DNA of 64,000 nucleotides, taken from Rhodocyclaceae bacterium (GTDB taxonomy: Bacteria; Pseudomonadota; Gammaproteobacteria; Burkholderiales; Rhodocyclaceae). The position numbers and the translations under genes were made by a program. How positions within the stretch are numbered: position 1 is the stretch's first letter; the number at the start of each line of letters is the position of its first letter. The DNA is taken from NCBI GenBank assembly GCA_030681195.1, contig JAUXXJ010000004.1, forward strand, positions 248,001 to 312,000, written 5' to 3'. The notes beneath the pieces were generated by a model. It was not told where the DNA came from, made no database searches, and was given only the letters and a program-made list of their open reading frames with translations. This document shows, piece by piece, positions 52,007 through 62,274 of the stretch.

Positions 52007-55000
52007 GGTGGCGACCCGGGTGAAGGTTTAAAGGCCTGATGCAACTTATCGACTTTCGGGTCTTGCCAGTTGCCACTCACGGCATACTCGTAGGCAAACA
52101 TCTGATCGAGCGGATCGTTAAGGGCTTTCTGCGCCAGCCACGCCACTGCACCAACCACCGGATTAACCAGCATTGCCCCCGTCGCGACGGTCTCGCCCAG
52201 CGAGGGCTGCACACGCACCTTGAGATTCTGCGTTTCATGTACCAGATCGACCTGCCCCGAAAGCAGGATTTTCGCGGCCGGACCGCGAATGCGCAATTCA
52301 TCCGTCTGCAGCTGCCCCTTGTCGAGAACAGCGCTGCCGACGATGCTGTCAAAGGCAAAGCCTTCGCTGAAGATGTCGCGAAAATCCAGCGTGATCCGGC
52401 GTGGCAAGGACTGCAGGGACAACACCCCAAGCAAACGGCCGACCCCTGGTTCGAGCTTCTTGAACTGCCCCTTGCCAATATCCGCCTTGACGCGGCCGGA
52501 CAGCTTGGCCAGTTCGAAATCGACCGGGCCACCAGGCCAGGCGACATCGCCCTCCAGCTTGCCGCTACCGCGCCGCACCGCATCGACAAAGCCCAGGCGC
52601 CCCAACAACTTCTCGCTATCCTCGACATCCAGTTTGAAAGCGAGTGCTGTCTCTGGCTGCCCTTGACCCCGTCGCCAGCGTCCTTCGCCGGAAAAGCGCG
52701 CGGCTTCGTTCTTGACATCAAGCTTGGCCTTCCACGCACCGGCGCGATTTTCGGCATTGATGCGTACTTCACCAAAGGCCATGTCCTTCAGGCGGAAATC
52801 GTCGATGAGCAAATCGAGATCCGGTGGAGACATATCCTCATACGGCGCGTCCGCGCCAACCGCTGCAGAAGCAATCGGCGCCGGCAGCGCGAGCAAGGGC
52901 AGGTGGCCCGATAGACGGCCAGACCCACTAGCATCCCAGGTCAATTGACCGCGCGCCTCACGGCTCTCCAGGTTCATGCGCCAGCGGGATGTCTCGGTGG
53001 TGCTGATGTTGAGGCGAACATCATGAAACTCGCGCTGGAAAGCGCGCAGCGTACCGCTTTTCAATTCAATCGCCGGCAAGCTGAATGCCACTGCGCTATC
53101 GGTATTGCTGCCGTTGTTATTGCGCGCCAGCAGTGTCCGCCAGGTATCCAGATCGAAACTCGGCTGGGCAATCGTGACGGCCAGCCCCTGGCCTGGCAGG
53201 GCAGGTATGCCGAGCTTGGCTGCATCGCCCAAGGCCAGTCTTCCACGCGCAGGGGCATCTCCCATGAGCAGTCGCAGGGCGGCGATATCGCCAACTGTAC
53301 CGGTCCATTCATCCATTCCTTTGTCGATACGCGCATTCAGCTTCAGGGGAAGGGCCATGCGCGTTGGCTTGTTGAATGGCGCCGGCAGACTCGATGAAAT
53401 GCCCTCCAGCGACGATTCGATACGCACCTCGGCACCCGGCTTCTTGACCCGGATGTTGGCTGTCCAGCCCGTCTCGCCGGAAAGATGTTCCAGCACCGGC
53501 CAGCCGTATTCCTGCCAGGCACCACGTGCTGTCAGTGTGCCCTTGGCATCAATGCGCACTGTCCCGCCCGTACCACTGGTCACACTTGCCGTCACGGGCG
53601 AACCCAGCAGTCGCGCACGCAATCCCTTGCCCTCCAGCCGCTTCTCGGTAAAGGCAAATTCGCCCTGCGCCGTCGTCAGCACGGGCAGCACCGGCAACAC
53701 ACGTACCTGGTTGTCGGTGAACTGATACTTGCCCTGCACACGCGTTTCGGCCAGCTTGCGCAAGGGCAATTCGAGCTTGAGATCGAGACTGCCCTTGCCT
53801 TTGGCACTCATGGGGGCGGTGAAATGATCGATCATCTCGCCCACCGGGCTGGCCTCGATGAAATCGAGGAAACGCTGTGTTTCTCCCTGCGCCTTGCCAG
53901 TGACAACCAGCAGTTCCTCAAGGGCATCGAGGTGGGCGATTTCGGCGCGCACCTCGCTCAAGGCAACGCCCATCATCTCGGCACGCTGGCCACGAATCAG
54001 CATGCGCACGCCTTCAAACAGCAAGTCACCATCAATGCCAGTAATCTGCGGCCAACCCGGCGCAAAATTCAGGCTGGCGCCGCGAATCGTGCCCTTGACC
54101 TGGAAGATACCCTGCTTGCCATCCGCAAACGGAAAAGCATCCAGCGGTCCCTTGAGCCGCAAGCTCACTTCGTCGGACATCCCCCCGACGATGCCCGCCC
54201 GTAACCAGTCGCGCGCATCGGTATTCACCACCAGCGGCATATAGCGCCACACGGCATGGCCAGACGCCTGCTTGAGCTTGGCCGAAAGGTCGATGACCCC
54301 CAATCCATCACCGGTGTAGTGATAGGTACCGGCCGCCTCACCCACTGCATCGTCGTTAAGGAAATTAGCACGCGCCAACTGGAACTCAGTGCCGCCTTCG
54401 CGTGCGCGCCACCCCGCCTCGATCTGTAATTTCGCCAAAGCTAAAGTCGGCTCCGGGAAGACGGCAGGCAGCTCAATTCGCACATCCTGGCTGTCGAGAA
54501 TGATCTCGCCCGCCTTGGCCTCCCCAGAAAAGCGCCCGGAAATGCCGGAAAAACCTGGCAACTCTTTGTACGCCGCCAATGCCAGTCCAGCAAAACGCCC
54601 CTTCGCCGACCAATCCGTGGGAGCATCGATCGCCCCACGCCACGTCAGCTTGACTTCATCCACTTGCCCGGCAGGGGCAAAGGTTTTCAAACGGTCAAGC
54701 AGGTGATTGGGTAGGGGAAGATATTGCGCCAGAGTGGCCAGCATGCCCAGGTCCAGGTGCGCAATCGAGAACTCACCGCCCAGACGACGCCCTACCGTAT
54801 TCAATGTAATTTGCGCCTCGCTGCTCGGCATGGCAATGCCATCGTGCGTCGTGAGACTGAAACGACGCATTTCGCCGGCATAGCCATCGGCCGTTTTTCG
54901 CGCGGCCAGTCGCCCATGCAGCGTCTCCAGCGCCAGCACCGGCAGGTCGGGCCGCAAGCGCGCGCTCATGCCCGACAAGCTCAAGTCTGCCGTCACGGCC

Positions 55001-55824
55001 AGCGGCTGCAGATTCTCGAACTCCAGCCAGAAACGCACGCCCCCCCGACCCTGATGCATTTCAAACGGCAGATCGAGCCAGGCCTTCCAGATACTGATAT
55101 CGGCCTCTTCAAGGTCGGCATACAACTCGCCGCGCCAGTCCGCCAACTTGCCCGGATCGCTGCCGACCAGGTTGCCGCGCAAATCGAGTCGACGTGCCCC
55201 TGTGTTCAGCGGCTGGGCGCTAAGGCCAAAACTGTGATGCCGCCCGAAGTTGCGCAATTCGAAGTGCAGGGGATTCAGTTCGAGCGGCGGCGCGGCCCGC
55301 AGTTCGTCATGCCAGACAATCCGTGCATCGCGGATCACCACCTTGCTCTGTTGCAGCAGCCAGGGCAGCAAACCTCCTTGCTCCTCCCCCTCCATCGGCA
55401 AACCTGCCACATAAATTTTCCCCTGCATATCGCGACGCAGTTCCAGCGCAGGTGCTTGAATCTTCAGCCGGTGCAGACGCAGACTGAGATACCAGAGCGA
55501 CGACCAGCCCACTTCGGCCTCGACGCGCTCAAGCATGAGGGCAGGCCGGCCCTCGCGGTCATGAATCTGCAGGCCATCAATCACCAACCGCGGGTGCAAG
55601 CCGGGCCACGCCGCCGTCAGCCCGGCCACCTGAATGGGCAGACCAACGGCCTCAGTCAGCTTGGCGGCGATCCATTCGCGCTGGCCGGAGATTTCCGGCA
55701 TCAGGTAATAACGCCCGAACAGAATCAGTGCACCCGCCGCAAAGTAGGCCAGCAACAGCATGCGTCCAACCCACACGAGAACGGAACGCAGGCGACCGGC
55801 GGGGAGAGAAGCTGGCTTAGGCAA
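52003..55824 (-). CDS. yhdP: YhdP-family AsmA-like inter-membrane transport protein
   Basis: About 1270 residues: one N-terminal membrane helix (VLVWVGRMLLLAYFAAGALILFGRYYL), a very long beta-rich body and a C-terminal AsmA/DUF3971 region ending PVVGAVAWLAQKALNDPLDQMFAYEYAVSGNWQDPKV. Homologues form long grooves carrying phospholipid between inner and outer membranes. The start is uncertain: the frame extends to 55917, overlapping the divergent glnE start, and TTG 55824 or GTG 55776 are more likely. A degenerate repeat may encode AVFPEPTL near 54450. Confidence 0.85.
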   Translation of the reverse strand: MPKPASLPAGRLRSVLVWVGRMLLLAYFAAGALILFGRYYLMPEISGQREWIAAKLTEAVGLPIQVAGLTAAWPGLHPRLVIDGLQIHDREGRPALMLERVEAEVGWSSLWYLSLRLHRLKIQAPALELRRDMQGKIYVAGLPMEGEEQGGLLPWLLQQSKVVIRDARIVWHDELRAAPPLELNPLHFELRNFGRHHSFGLSAQPLNTGARRLDLRGNLVGSDPGKLADWRGELYADLEEADISIWKAWLDLPFEMHQGRGGVRFWLEFENLQPLAVTADLSLSGMSARLRPDLPVLALETLHGRLAARKTADGYAGEMRRFSLTTHDGIAMPSSEAQITLNTVGRRLGGEFSIAHLDLGMLATLAQYLPLPNHLLDRLKTFAPAGQVDEVKLTWRGAIDAPTDWSAKGRFAGLALAAYKELPGFSGISGRFSGEAKAGEIILDSQDVRIELPAVFPEPTLALAKLQIEAGWRAREGGTEFQLARANFLNDDAVGEAAGTYHYTGDGLGVIDLSAKLKQASGHAVWRYMPLVVNTDARDWLRAGIVGGMSDEVSLRLKGPLDAFPFADGKQGIFQVKGTIRGASLNFAPGWPQITGIDGDLLFEGVRMLIRGQRAEMMGVALSEVRAEIAHLDALEELLVVTGKAQGETQRFLDFIEASPVGEMIDHFTAPMSAKGKGSLDLKLELPLRKLAETRVQGKYQFTDNQVRVLPVLPVLTTAQGEFAFTEKRLEGKGLRARLLGSPVTASVTSGTGGTVRIDAKGTLTARGAWQEYGWPVLEHLSGETGWTANIRVKKPGAEVRIESSLEGISSSLPAPFNKPTRMALPLKLNARIDKGMDEWTGTVGDIAALRLLMGDAPARGRLALGDAAKLGIPALPGQGLAVTIAQPSFDLDTWRTLLARNNNGSNTDSAVAFSLPAIELKSGTLRAFQREFHDVRLNISTTETSRWRMNLESREARGQLTWDASGSGRLSGHLPLLALPAPIASAAVGADAPYEDMSPPDLDLLIDDFRLKDMAFGEVRINAENRAGAWKAKLDVKNEAARFSGEGRWRRGQGQPETALAFKLDVEDSEKLLGRLGFVDAVRRGSGKLEGDVAWPGGPVDFELAKLSGRVKADIGKGQFKKLEPGVGRLLGVLSLQSLPRRITLDFRDIFSEGFAFDSIVGSAVLDKGQLQTDELRIRGPAAKILLSGQVDLVHETQNLKVRVQPSLGETVATGAMLVNPVVGAVAWLAQKALNDPLDQMFAYEYAVSGNWQDPKVDKLHQAFKPSPGSPP
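54442..54465 (+). repeat. Possible degenerate short repeat (about 18/24) in yhdP
   Basis: Left part (AAAGTCGGC) and right end (GACGGC) are kept, the middle differs. Read as AVFPEPTL, the same frame as in trpE. Confidence 0.3.
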
Positions 55825-55887
55825 GTGGAGAGGGCGGCTAGAATGGGACGGTTGAGGTGTTAAACAGCTACCACGCGATTCTATTCG

Positions 55888-58560
55888 ATGACCCCACTCT
55901 CCTCTCCCTGTGACCATTCACGCTATCTGACCCGGCTGCTCCAGGCACACCCCGAACTGGCCTGTGAAATGGTCATCGGCACGGCACCGCTGTCCAAGCC
56001 CCTGCTGGATGCGTGGCTGGCCGCGTCATCTCTGACCGAAGACGCCCTCAAACCCGCCCTGCGGCGCCTCAAACAGCGGGCCATGGCGCGCATCGCCAGC
56101 CGCGACCTGAGCGGCCAGGCCGATCTGGCCGAAGTCGTCGAGAGCATGAGCCTAGTCGCCGACACCGTTGTAACCGCCGCGCTGAAGGTTTCAGAAGATG
56201 CCCTGGTAGCCCGTTATGGCGAGCCGCGCAACGCCAAGGGCGAACGTCAGCACCTGATCGTGATCGGCATGGGCAAACTGGGCGGACGGGAACTGAATGT
56301 CTCGTCCGACATCGACCTGATCTTCGTCTATCCCGAAGACGGCGACACCTCAGGAAGCAATGAGGGCGGCAAGTCCATCTCCAATTTTGAGTTCTTCGGT
56401 CGCGTCGGCAAAAGCCTGATCAATGCCATTGCCGACATCACCGGCGACGGCCAGGTCTTCCGCGTCGACATGCGCCTGCGGCCCAACGGCGATTCCGGCC
56501 CGCTGGTCTGCTCCTTCGACATGCTGGAAAACTACTTCATCACCCAGGGCCGCGAATGGGAGCGCTACGCCTGGATCAAGGCGCGCCCGCTGACGGGGGA
56601 ACGCTGGGAGGATCTGGAGGCGATCCGCCGCCCCTTCGTCTTCCGCAAGTATCTCGACTTCGGCACCATCAATGCGATGCGTGATCTGCATGCGCAGATT
56701 CGCCGCGAAGTGGCGAAAAAGGACATGGCGAACAACGTCAAGCTCGGCCCTGGCGGCATCCGCGAGATCGAGTTCATTGCCCAGGTATTCCAGCTGATCC
56801 GTGGCGGCCGCGACCGCACGCTGCAGATCAAACCGACGCTGGAGGTACTCAAACTCCTGGTCGATCGCGGCCAGTTTGAACTCGAAGCCGTCGTCGCACT
56901 TTCAGCGGCCTATCGTTTCCTGCGCCGCCTGGAACATCGCCTGCAGTATCTCGACGACGCACAAACCCACGCGCTGCCGGAGAATACCGACGACCAGCAG
57001 CGCGTCGCGCTGGCCATGGGCTTCACCAACTACGAAAGCCTGCTGATGGAACTGGACGATCACCGTCAGGCCGTCGCACGTCACTTCGAAGCGGTGTTCG
57101 CCGACCCGAACGAAAAGCAGCACCAACTCGACCCGGTCTGGACGCAGGCCGACAGCCAGAACAGTCATGCGGGTGAACTGACCAAACTCGGCTTTAGCGA
57201 CACGGCTACGCTGTGCGAACGCCTCGCCGCCATCCGCTCGGGATCACGCTACCAGCAGATGAGCGAGCAGGCGAAATCGCGTTTCGATGCCATCGTGCCG
57301 CGCGCCGTTCAAGCCGCCGCAGCCGCTGCCAATCCGGATGACACGCTGTTGCGCATGCTCGATCTGCTCGAAGCCATTGGCCGGCGCTCCGCTTATCTCG
57401 CGCTGCTGCAACAATATCCCCAGGCACTCGATCAGGTGGCGCGCATCGCCAGCGCCTCGTCCTGGGCGGCCGACTATCTGCTGCACCATCCAATCTTGCT
57501 CGACGAATTACTCGACCCACGCCTGCTGGAGATGCCCCCCGACTGGGTCGCCTTCCGCCAGCAACTGATCGAACACACCGACAGCCTCGAACCCGACACC
57601 GAACAGCAAATGGATGCGCTGCGCGAGGCCCATCATGCGCAGGTATTCCGCCTCGCCAGCCAAGATGTCGCCGGATTGCTCACCGTCGAAACACTCTCGG
57701 ACCATCTCTCCGAACTCGCTGATATTCTGGTCGACCGTACCATCGTACTGGCCTGGCGCAAGCTCCTGACCAAGCACCGCGACGTTCCGGCCTTCGCTGT
57801 GATCGGCTACGGCAAGCTCGGCGGCAAGGAACTCGGCTACGCCTCCGACCTTGATCTGGTTTATCTCTACGACGATCCGGCACAGGATGTCGGCAACATC
57901 TACGCCAAACTCGGCACACGACTCAATACCTGGATCTCCTCCCGCACCTCGGCTGGCATCCTGTTCGAGACCGACCTGCGCCTGCGCCCGAATGGTGACG
58001 CCGGCCTCGTCGTCTCCTCCATTGAAGCTTTCCGCAAGTACCAGCTCGAATCGGCCTGGTTATGGGAACACCAGGCACTGACACGCGCCCGCTTCGTCGC
58101 CGGCGACCCCGCCATCGGCCAGGCCTTCGACCAGATCCGCAACGAGATTCTCTGTCAGCGCAGGGACCGCGAAAAGCTGCGTGCCGAAGTCATGGCCATG
58201 CGCCAGAAGATGCTCGACAACCTGTCCTCGCGCGGCAACGACGAAATCTTCGATCTCAAGCAGGATTTCGGCGGCCTCATCGACGTCGAGTTCGCGGTGC
58301 AGTATCTGATCCTGGCCCATGCCTGCGATTACCCGCAACTCACCAGCAACCTCGGCAATATCGCCCTGCTGCGTATCGCCGCAGCCTGCGGTCTGGTGCC
58401 CGCCGAACTGGCGGAAACCGTGCGCGACGCCTACCGTGAATACCGTCGCCTACAGCATCTGCGAAGGCTCAACAACCTCGATAGCCGCATTGAAGCAACA
58501 CCACATACACAGCGCATCGCCGCAGTTCGTGCGCTCTGGCACCACATTTTTGGAGAATAA
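55888..58560 (+). CDS. glnE: Glutamine synthetase adenylyltransferase/deadenylylase
   Basis: An 890-residue GlnE with two nucleotidyltransferase domains: [26 protein letters not shown] (near residue 130, adenylyl-removing) and [24 protein letters not shown] (near 640, adenylylating), each with DxD metal residues, plus the helical linker. It controls glutamine synthetase activity in response to PII. ATG at 55888 gives the normal family start. Confidence 0.95.
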   Translation: MTPLSSPCDHSRYLTRLLQAHPELACEMVIGTAPLSKPLLDAWLAASSLTEDALKPALRRLKQRAMARIASRDLSGQADLAEVVESMSLVADTVVTAALKVSEDALVARYGEPRNAKGERQHLIVIGMGKLGGRELNVSSDIDLIFVYPEDGDTSGSNEGGKSISNFEFFGRVGKSLINAIADITGDGQVFRVDMRLRPNGDSGPLVCSFDMLENYFITQGREWERYAWIKARPLTGERWEDLEAIRRPFVFRKYLDFGTINAMRDLHAQIRREVAKKDMANNVKLGPGGIREIEFIAQVFQLIRGGRDRTLQIKPTLEVLKLLVDRGQFELEAVVALSAAYRFLRRLEHRLQYLDDAQTHALPENTDDQQRVALAMGFTNYESLLMELDDHRQAVARHFEAVFADPNEKQHQLDPVWTQADSQNSHAGELTKLGFSDTATLCERLAAIRSGSRYQQMSEQAKSRFDAIVPRAVQAAAAAANPDDTLLRMLDLLEAIGRRSAYLALLQQYPQALDQVARIASASSWAADYLLHHPILLDELLDPRLLEMPPDWVAFRQQLIEHTDSLEPDTEQQMDALREAHHAQVFRLASQDVAGLLTVETLSDHLSELADILVDRTIVLAWRKLLTKHRDVPAFAVIGYGKLGGKELGYASDLDLVYLYDDPAQDVGNIYAKLGTRLNTWISSRTSAGILFETDLRLRPNGDAGLVVSSIEAFRKYQLESAWLWEHQALTRARFVAGDPAIGQAFDQIRNEILCQRRDREKLRAEVMAMRQKMLDNLSSRGNDEIFDLKQDFGGLIDVEFAVQYLILAHACDYPQLTSNLGNIALLRIAAACGLVPAELAETVRDAYREYRRLQHLRRLNNLDSRIEATPHTQRIAAVRALWHHIFGE

Positions 58561-58564
58561 GTTT

Positions 58565-59803
58565 ATGCCCGTCAATTACGCCACCCCCGCCCCCGAGCAA
58601 CTCTTCCCCGTCGCCGGGGTACGTTTGGGAACTGCTGAAGCCGGCATTCGGAAGGCGAACCGCCGCGACTTGACCGTGATTGAGCTCGCGCCCGGCAGTC
58701 GCGTCGCCGGCGTGTTCACCAAAAACCGCTTTTGCGCCGCCCCCGTGCATGTCTGCCGTGCGCACCTGAAGCAGGAAGGCATCCGCGCGCTGGTCATTAA
58801 CACCGGCATCGCCAACGCCGGCACTGGCGAACCAGGCATGGAAGCCGCGCACCAGAGTTGCGCCGCCGTCGCCAAGTTGATGGACCTTGCCGCCGCCCAG
58901 GTGCTGCCCTTCTCCACCGGCGTGATCCTCGAACCGCTGCCGGTCGAGCGCCTCAAGGCCGGCCTGCCCGCCGCCCTCGCCGCCCTCAAGGCCGACGGCT
59001 GGCATGACGCAGCGCACGCCATCATGACCACCGACACCGTCGCCAAGGCCGCCTCGCGAAAAGTCGGCGCTGGCGGGACGGCAGCGACTATCACCGGCAT
59101 CGCCAAGGGCGCCGGCATGATCCGCCCGAACATGGCGACCATGCTTGGCTTCATGGCCACCGATGCAACGGTCAGCCAACCCATGCTGGAACGACTCGTC
59201 AAGGAAGCCGCCGACGAATCATTCAACTGCATCACCATCGATGGCGACACGTCGACCAACGATTCCTTCGTGCTGATCGCCACCGGCCAGGGCCCCGCCA
59301 GGTTCGAGACCATCGACGCACCGGGCTGGGAGGAATTCAAGCAGGCGGTCATCGAGGTCGCCCGCGAACTGGCGCAAGCCATCGTGCGTGATGGCGAGGG
59401 CGCCACCAAGTACATCCAGATCGCCGTCGAAGGCGGCCGGACAGTTTCCGAGTGCAAGGCCGCCGGCTACGCCATCGCCCACTCGCCGCTCGTCAAGACC
59501 GCCTTCTTCGCCTCCGACCCCAACCTCGGCCGCATCCTCGCCGCCATCGGCTACGCCTGGAACATCGACCCGGCCCTGGCCGACCTCGACGATACCAAGG
59601 TCAGGGTCTGGCTTGGCGATACCCTGGTCGCGGAAAATGGCGGTCGCGCCATCAGCTACCAGGAAGAGGACGGCGCCGCCGCGATGAAACCCGCCGAAAT
59701 CAAGATTCGCGTCGATCTCGGCCGTGGCAGCCAAACCGCCCATGTCTGGACCTGTGACTTCAGCTATGACTATGTGAAGATCAATGCGGATTACCGCAGT
59801 TGA
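58565..59803 (+). CDS. argJ: Bifunctional glutamate N-acetyltransferase / N-acetylglutamate synthase ArgJ
   Basis: A 412-residue Arg[31 protein letters not shown], and the autocleavage region [13 protein letters not shown] with nucleophile T192. It makes N-acetylglutamate and recycles acetyl groups in arginine synthesis. A perfect 24-base repeat encodes residues 166-173 (KVGAGGTA), directly before the conserved [10 protein letters not shown] block. From memory, other ArgJ proteins have a stretch like QVxIDGKTVT of the same length here, so the repeat appears to replace rather than lengthen. GGAG precedes the ATG. Confidence 0.94.
   Translation: MPVNYATPAPEQLFPVAGVRLGTAEAGIRKANRRDLTVIELAPGSRVAGVFTKNRFCAAPVHVCRAHLKQEGIRALVINTGIANAGTGEPGMEAAHQSCAAVAKLMDLAAAQVLPFSTGVILEPLPVERLKAGLPAALAALKADGWHDAAHAIMTTDTVAKAASRKVGAGGTAATITGIAKGAGMIRPNMATMLGFMATDATVSQPMLERLVKEAADESFNCITIDGDTSTNDSFVLIATGQGPARFETIDAPGWEEFKQAVIEVARELAQAIVRDGEGATKYIQIAVEGGRTVSECKAAGYAIAHSPLVKTAFFASDPNLGRILAAIGYAWNIDPALADLDDTKVRVWLGDTLVAENGGRAISYQEEDGAAAMKPAEIKIRVDLGRGSQTAHVWTCDFSYDYVKINADYRS
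59059..59082 (+). repeat. Short dispersed repeat, perfect 24/24, inside argJ
   Basis: Perfect copy read as KVGAGGTA in a conserved enzyme, 18 codons before the autocleavage threonine. Confidence 0.9.
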
Positions 59804-60468
59804 TCGACCTGATCTGGCTCGCCCTCGGCTGGATCGCTTACGCGGCACTGCATTCCTTGCTGGCCGCGCTGAGCGTGAAGGCGTGGGTGAGCCATCACTA
59901 CCCCGCTTTCGCACCTTATTACCGCCTCAGCTTTAATGCGCTGGCCATCTTGCTGATCCTTCCGCTGGTGTGGGCAACTTATGCCATTCCCGGCGAATGG
60001 CTGTGGCGCTGGAGTGGGCTCTGGACCTGGCTGGCCAATGGGCTGGCCCTGGCCGCGTTAGGGGGCTTCCTGATTTCGACGGGCAGCTATGACATGGGAG
60101 AGTTTCTGGGCCTGCGTGCCTGGCGCGAAAAGCGCAGCGATGCGGTCGAGCATGATGGGTTTCGCATTTCCACACTCCACCGTTTCGTGCGCCACCCCTG
60201 GTATGCGCTGGCGCTGGTGTTGATCTGGACACGCGACATGAATGCACCGCTGCTGCTCTCGGCCAGCGCCATCACGCTCTATTTGATCCTCGGCTCATGG
60301 CTGGAGGAGCGCAAGCTGGAAGCACACTTTGGCCGCGCCTATCGTGATTACAAGAAAAAAGTGCCGGGGCTGATTCCCCTGCCATGGAAACGACTGTCGC
60401 CGGCCGAAGCCGACGCACTCATGCAGCGATCAATGGAGAGTTCTGGGCATCGCCAGAATGAACTCTGA
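59800..60468 (+). CDS. Isoprenylcysteine methyltransferase/NnrU-family membrane protein
   Basis: A 222-residue membrane protein: [41 protein letters not shown] (SAM-binding RHPxY motif of ICMT-like enzymes) and [28 protein letters not shown]. It is probably a membrane methyltransferase (the family includes methanethiol S-methyltransferases and NnrU). The TTG start overlaps the argJ stop (TTGA). It converges on apaG, overlapping by 39 bases. Confidence 0.8.
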   Translation: MIDLIWLALGWIAYAALHSLLAALSVKAWVSHHYPAFAPYYRLSFNALAILLILPLVWATYAIPGEWLWRWSGLWTWLANGLALAALGGFLISTGSYDMGEFLGLRAWREKRSDAVEHDGFRISTLHRFVRHPWYALALVLIWTRDMNAPLLLSASAITLYLILGSWLEERKLEAHFGRAYRDYKKKVPGLIPLPWKRLSPAEADALMQRSMESSGHRQNEL

Positions 60469-60813
60469 AACCGGGGCCTCGAAGCGCGTGCCATCCTCGG
60501 CGACCATCTGATAGCTGCCTTTCATCGTCCCCACGGGCGTCGCCAGGGGGCAACCGCTGCTGTACTCAAAGGATTCGCCGGGTTTGAGGAAGGGCTGATG
60601 CCCAACCACGCCGAGGCCACGCACCTCTTCGGTCTTGCCGGCGGCATCGGTAATCACCCAGTGGCGGGAAATCAGTTGCGCTGCCTCGGTGCCGATGTTG
60701 GTCACGGTGATGCTGTAGGCGAAGAAGTAGCGCTCCTCGTCCGGGCTCGACTGCTCGGGCAGATATTGCGTTGCCACCCCGATTTCGATCTCGTATTTTT
60801 TTGACTCGGCCAT
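60430..60813 (-). CDS. apaG: ApaG protein
   Basis: A 127-residue ApaG: YFFAYSITVTNIGTEAAQLISRHWVITDAAGKTEEVRGLGVVGHQPFLKPGESFEYSSGCPLATPVGTMKGSYQMV. It is an immunoglobulin-like fold protein linked to Co2+/Mg2+ efflux and diadenosine tetraphosphate phenotypes. It is divergent from rpe, as in many Betaproteobacteria. Confidence 0.94.
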   Translation of the reverse strand: MAESKKYEIEIGVATQYLPEQSSPDEERYFFAYSITVTNIGTEAAQLISRHWVITDAAGKTEEVRGLGVVGHQPFLKPGESFEYSSGCPLATPVGTMKGSYQMVAEDGTRFEAPVSEFILAMPRTLH

Positions 60814-60904
60814 TGCTTATACCTGCCATTAGAAAGTCTTAGCGGGCCTGATAGGCGGCACCGCTAGAATCAAGAGCATTCTAATTCAACGAGGAGGGTT
60901 CTCC

Positions 60905-61588
60905 ATGACGTACCGTATCGCGCCGTCTATTCTTTCCGCCAATTTCGCCAAGCTCGGCGAGGAAGTCGACAACGTCCTCGCCGCCGGCGCCGACATCGTC
61001 CATTTCGATGTCATGGATAACCACTACGTGCCCAACCTGACCATCGGCCCGCTGGTGTGTGAGGCGTTGAGAAAACATGGCGTGACCGCACCCATCGACG
61101 TGCATCTGATGGTCAAGCCGGTCGACCGCATCATCCCCGACTTCGCCAAGGCCGGCGCCACCTACATCACCTTCCACCCGGAAGCTTCCGAGCACGTCGA
61201 CCGCACCATTGGTCTGATCAAGGAAAACGGCTGCAAGGCCGGCCTCGTCTTCAATCCGGCCACCCCGCTCGACATCCTCGAATACACGCTCGACAAGCTC
61301 GACATGGTGTTGCTGATGTCGGTGAACCCCGGTTTCGGTGGCCAGAAGTTCATCCCCTACGTGCTCGACAAGGCGCGTGCCGTGCGCAAGATGATCGACG
61401 ATCGTGGACTCAAGGTTGAGATCGAGATCGACGGCGGTGTCGGCCCGGCCAACATCGCCGACGTGGCGCGCGCAGGCGTTGACACCTTTGTCGCCGGCTC
61501 GGCCGTATTCGGTGCCGGCAAGGACAGCGACCCGCAGCGCTACAACAGCGTCATCGCCGCCATGCGGGCGGAACTCGCCAAAGTTTGA
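60905..61588 (+). CDS. rpe: Ribulose-phosphate 3-epimerase
   Basis: A 227-residue TIM barrel: [59 protein letters not shown], and [12 protein letters not shown] with metal-binding Asp and His residues. It interconverts ribulose-5-P and xylulose-5-P in the pentose phosphate and Calvin cycles. GAGGAGGG precedes the ATG. It begins an rpe-gph-trpE set. Confidence 0.96.
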   Translation: MTYRIAPSILSANFAKLGEEVDNVLAAGADIVHFDVMDNHYVPNLTIGPLVCEALRKHGVTAPIDVHLMVKPVDRIIPDFAKAGATYITFHPEASEHVDRTIGLIKENGCKAGLVFNPATPLDILEYTLDKLDMVLLMSVNPGFGGQKFIPYVLDKARAVRKMIDDRGLKVEIEIDGGVGPANIADVARAGVDTFVAGSAVFGAGKDSDPQRYNSVIAAMRAELAKV

Positions 61589-61590
61589 AC

Positions 61591-62274
61591 ATGTCCATCA
61601 AAGCCGTTCTTCTCGACCTCGACGGCACCCTGCTTGATACCGTGCTCGACCTGCATGCCGCCGCCTGCGGCATGCTTGCCGACCTCGGTCGCCCGCCGGT
61701 CGCGGTCGAGGAAATCCGCGCCTATGTCGGGCGTGGCATTCCCAATCTCGTCAAGCGCGTCCTCGCCGGCAAACTCGAAGCGGCGGACGATCCCAACCCA
61801 CCGCCGGCTGACGCACTGGCAAGTTTCAAGAAACATTATGAGCACTTCAATGGTCGTGCCGCCAAGCCCTTCCCCGGCGTGATCGAAGGTCTCGACGCCT
61901 TCAAGGCGATGGGCCTGCCGATGGGCGTCATCACCAACAAGGCGCAGGCTTTCACGGTGCCGCTGCTGGAGCGTACCGGCCTGATGCCCTATATGCAGGT
62001 GGCCGTCGCGGGTGACCAACTGCCCAAGCCGAAACCCGATCCGATGCCGCTCGTCTGGGCCTGTGGGCGCATGAATGTTTCGCCTGCCGACACGCTGATG
62101 ATCGGCGACTCGCTGCATGATTTCCATGCCGGCCACAATGCCGGCTGCAAGGTGTTTCTGGTGCCCTACGGCTACAACGAAGGCCAGGACGTCCGGGGGC
62201 TTGCCGCCGATGCTATAGTCGAATCCCTCTTGGCAGCCGCGAACCTGATCCAGCATGAAAGAATCCGAATTTGA
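61591..62274 (+). CDS. gph: Phosphoglycolate phosphatase
   Basis: A 227-residue HAD phosphatase: LLDLDGTLLDTVLDLHAA (nucleophile Asp), GVITNKAQAFTVPLL, KPKPDPMPLVWAC, and MIGDSLHDFHAGHNAGC. It removes phosphate from 2-phosphoglycolate, the product of Rubisco oxygenation or DNA repair. ATG at 61591 is used; a TTG two codons earlier overlaps the rpe stop. It overlaps trpE by 20 bases. Confidence 0.92.
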   Translation: MSIKAVLLDLDGTLLDTVLDLHAAACGMLADLGRPPVAVEEIRAYVGRGIPNLVKRVLAGKLEAADDPNPPPADALASFKKHYEHFNGRAAKPFPGVIEGLDAFKAMGLPMGVITNKAQAFTVPLLERTGLMPYMQVAVAGDQLPKPKPDPMPLVWACGRMNVSPADTLMIGDSLHDFHAGHNAGCKVFLVPYGYNEGQDVRGLAADAIVESLLAAANLIQHERIRI

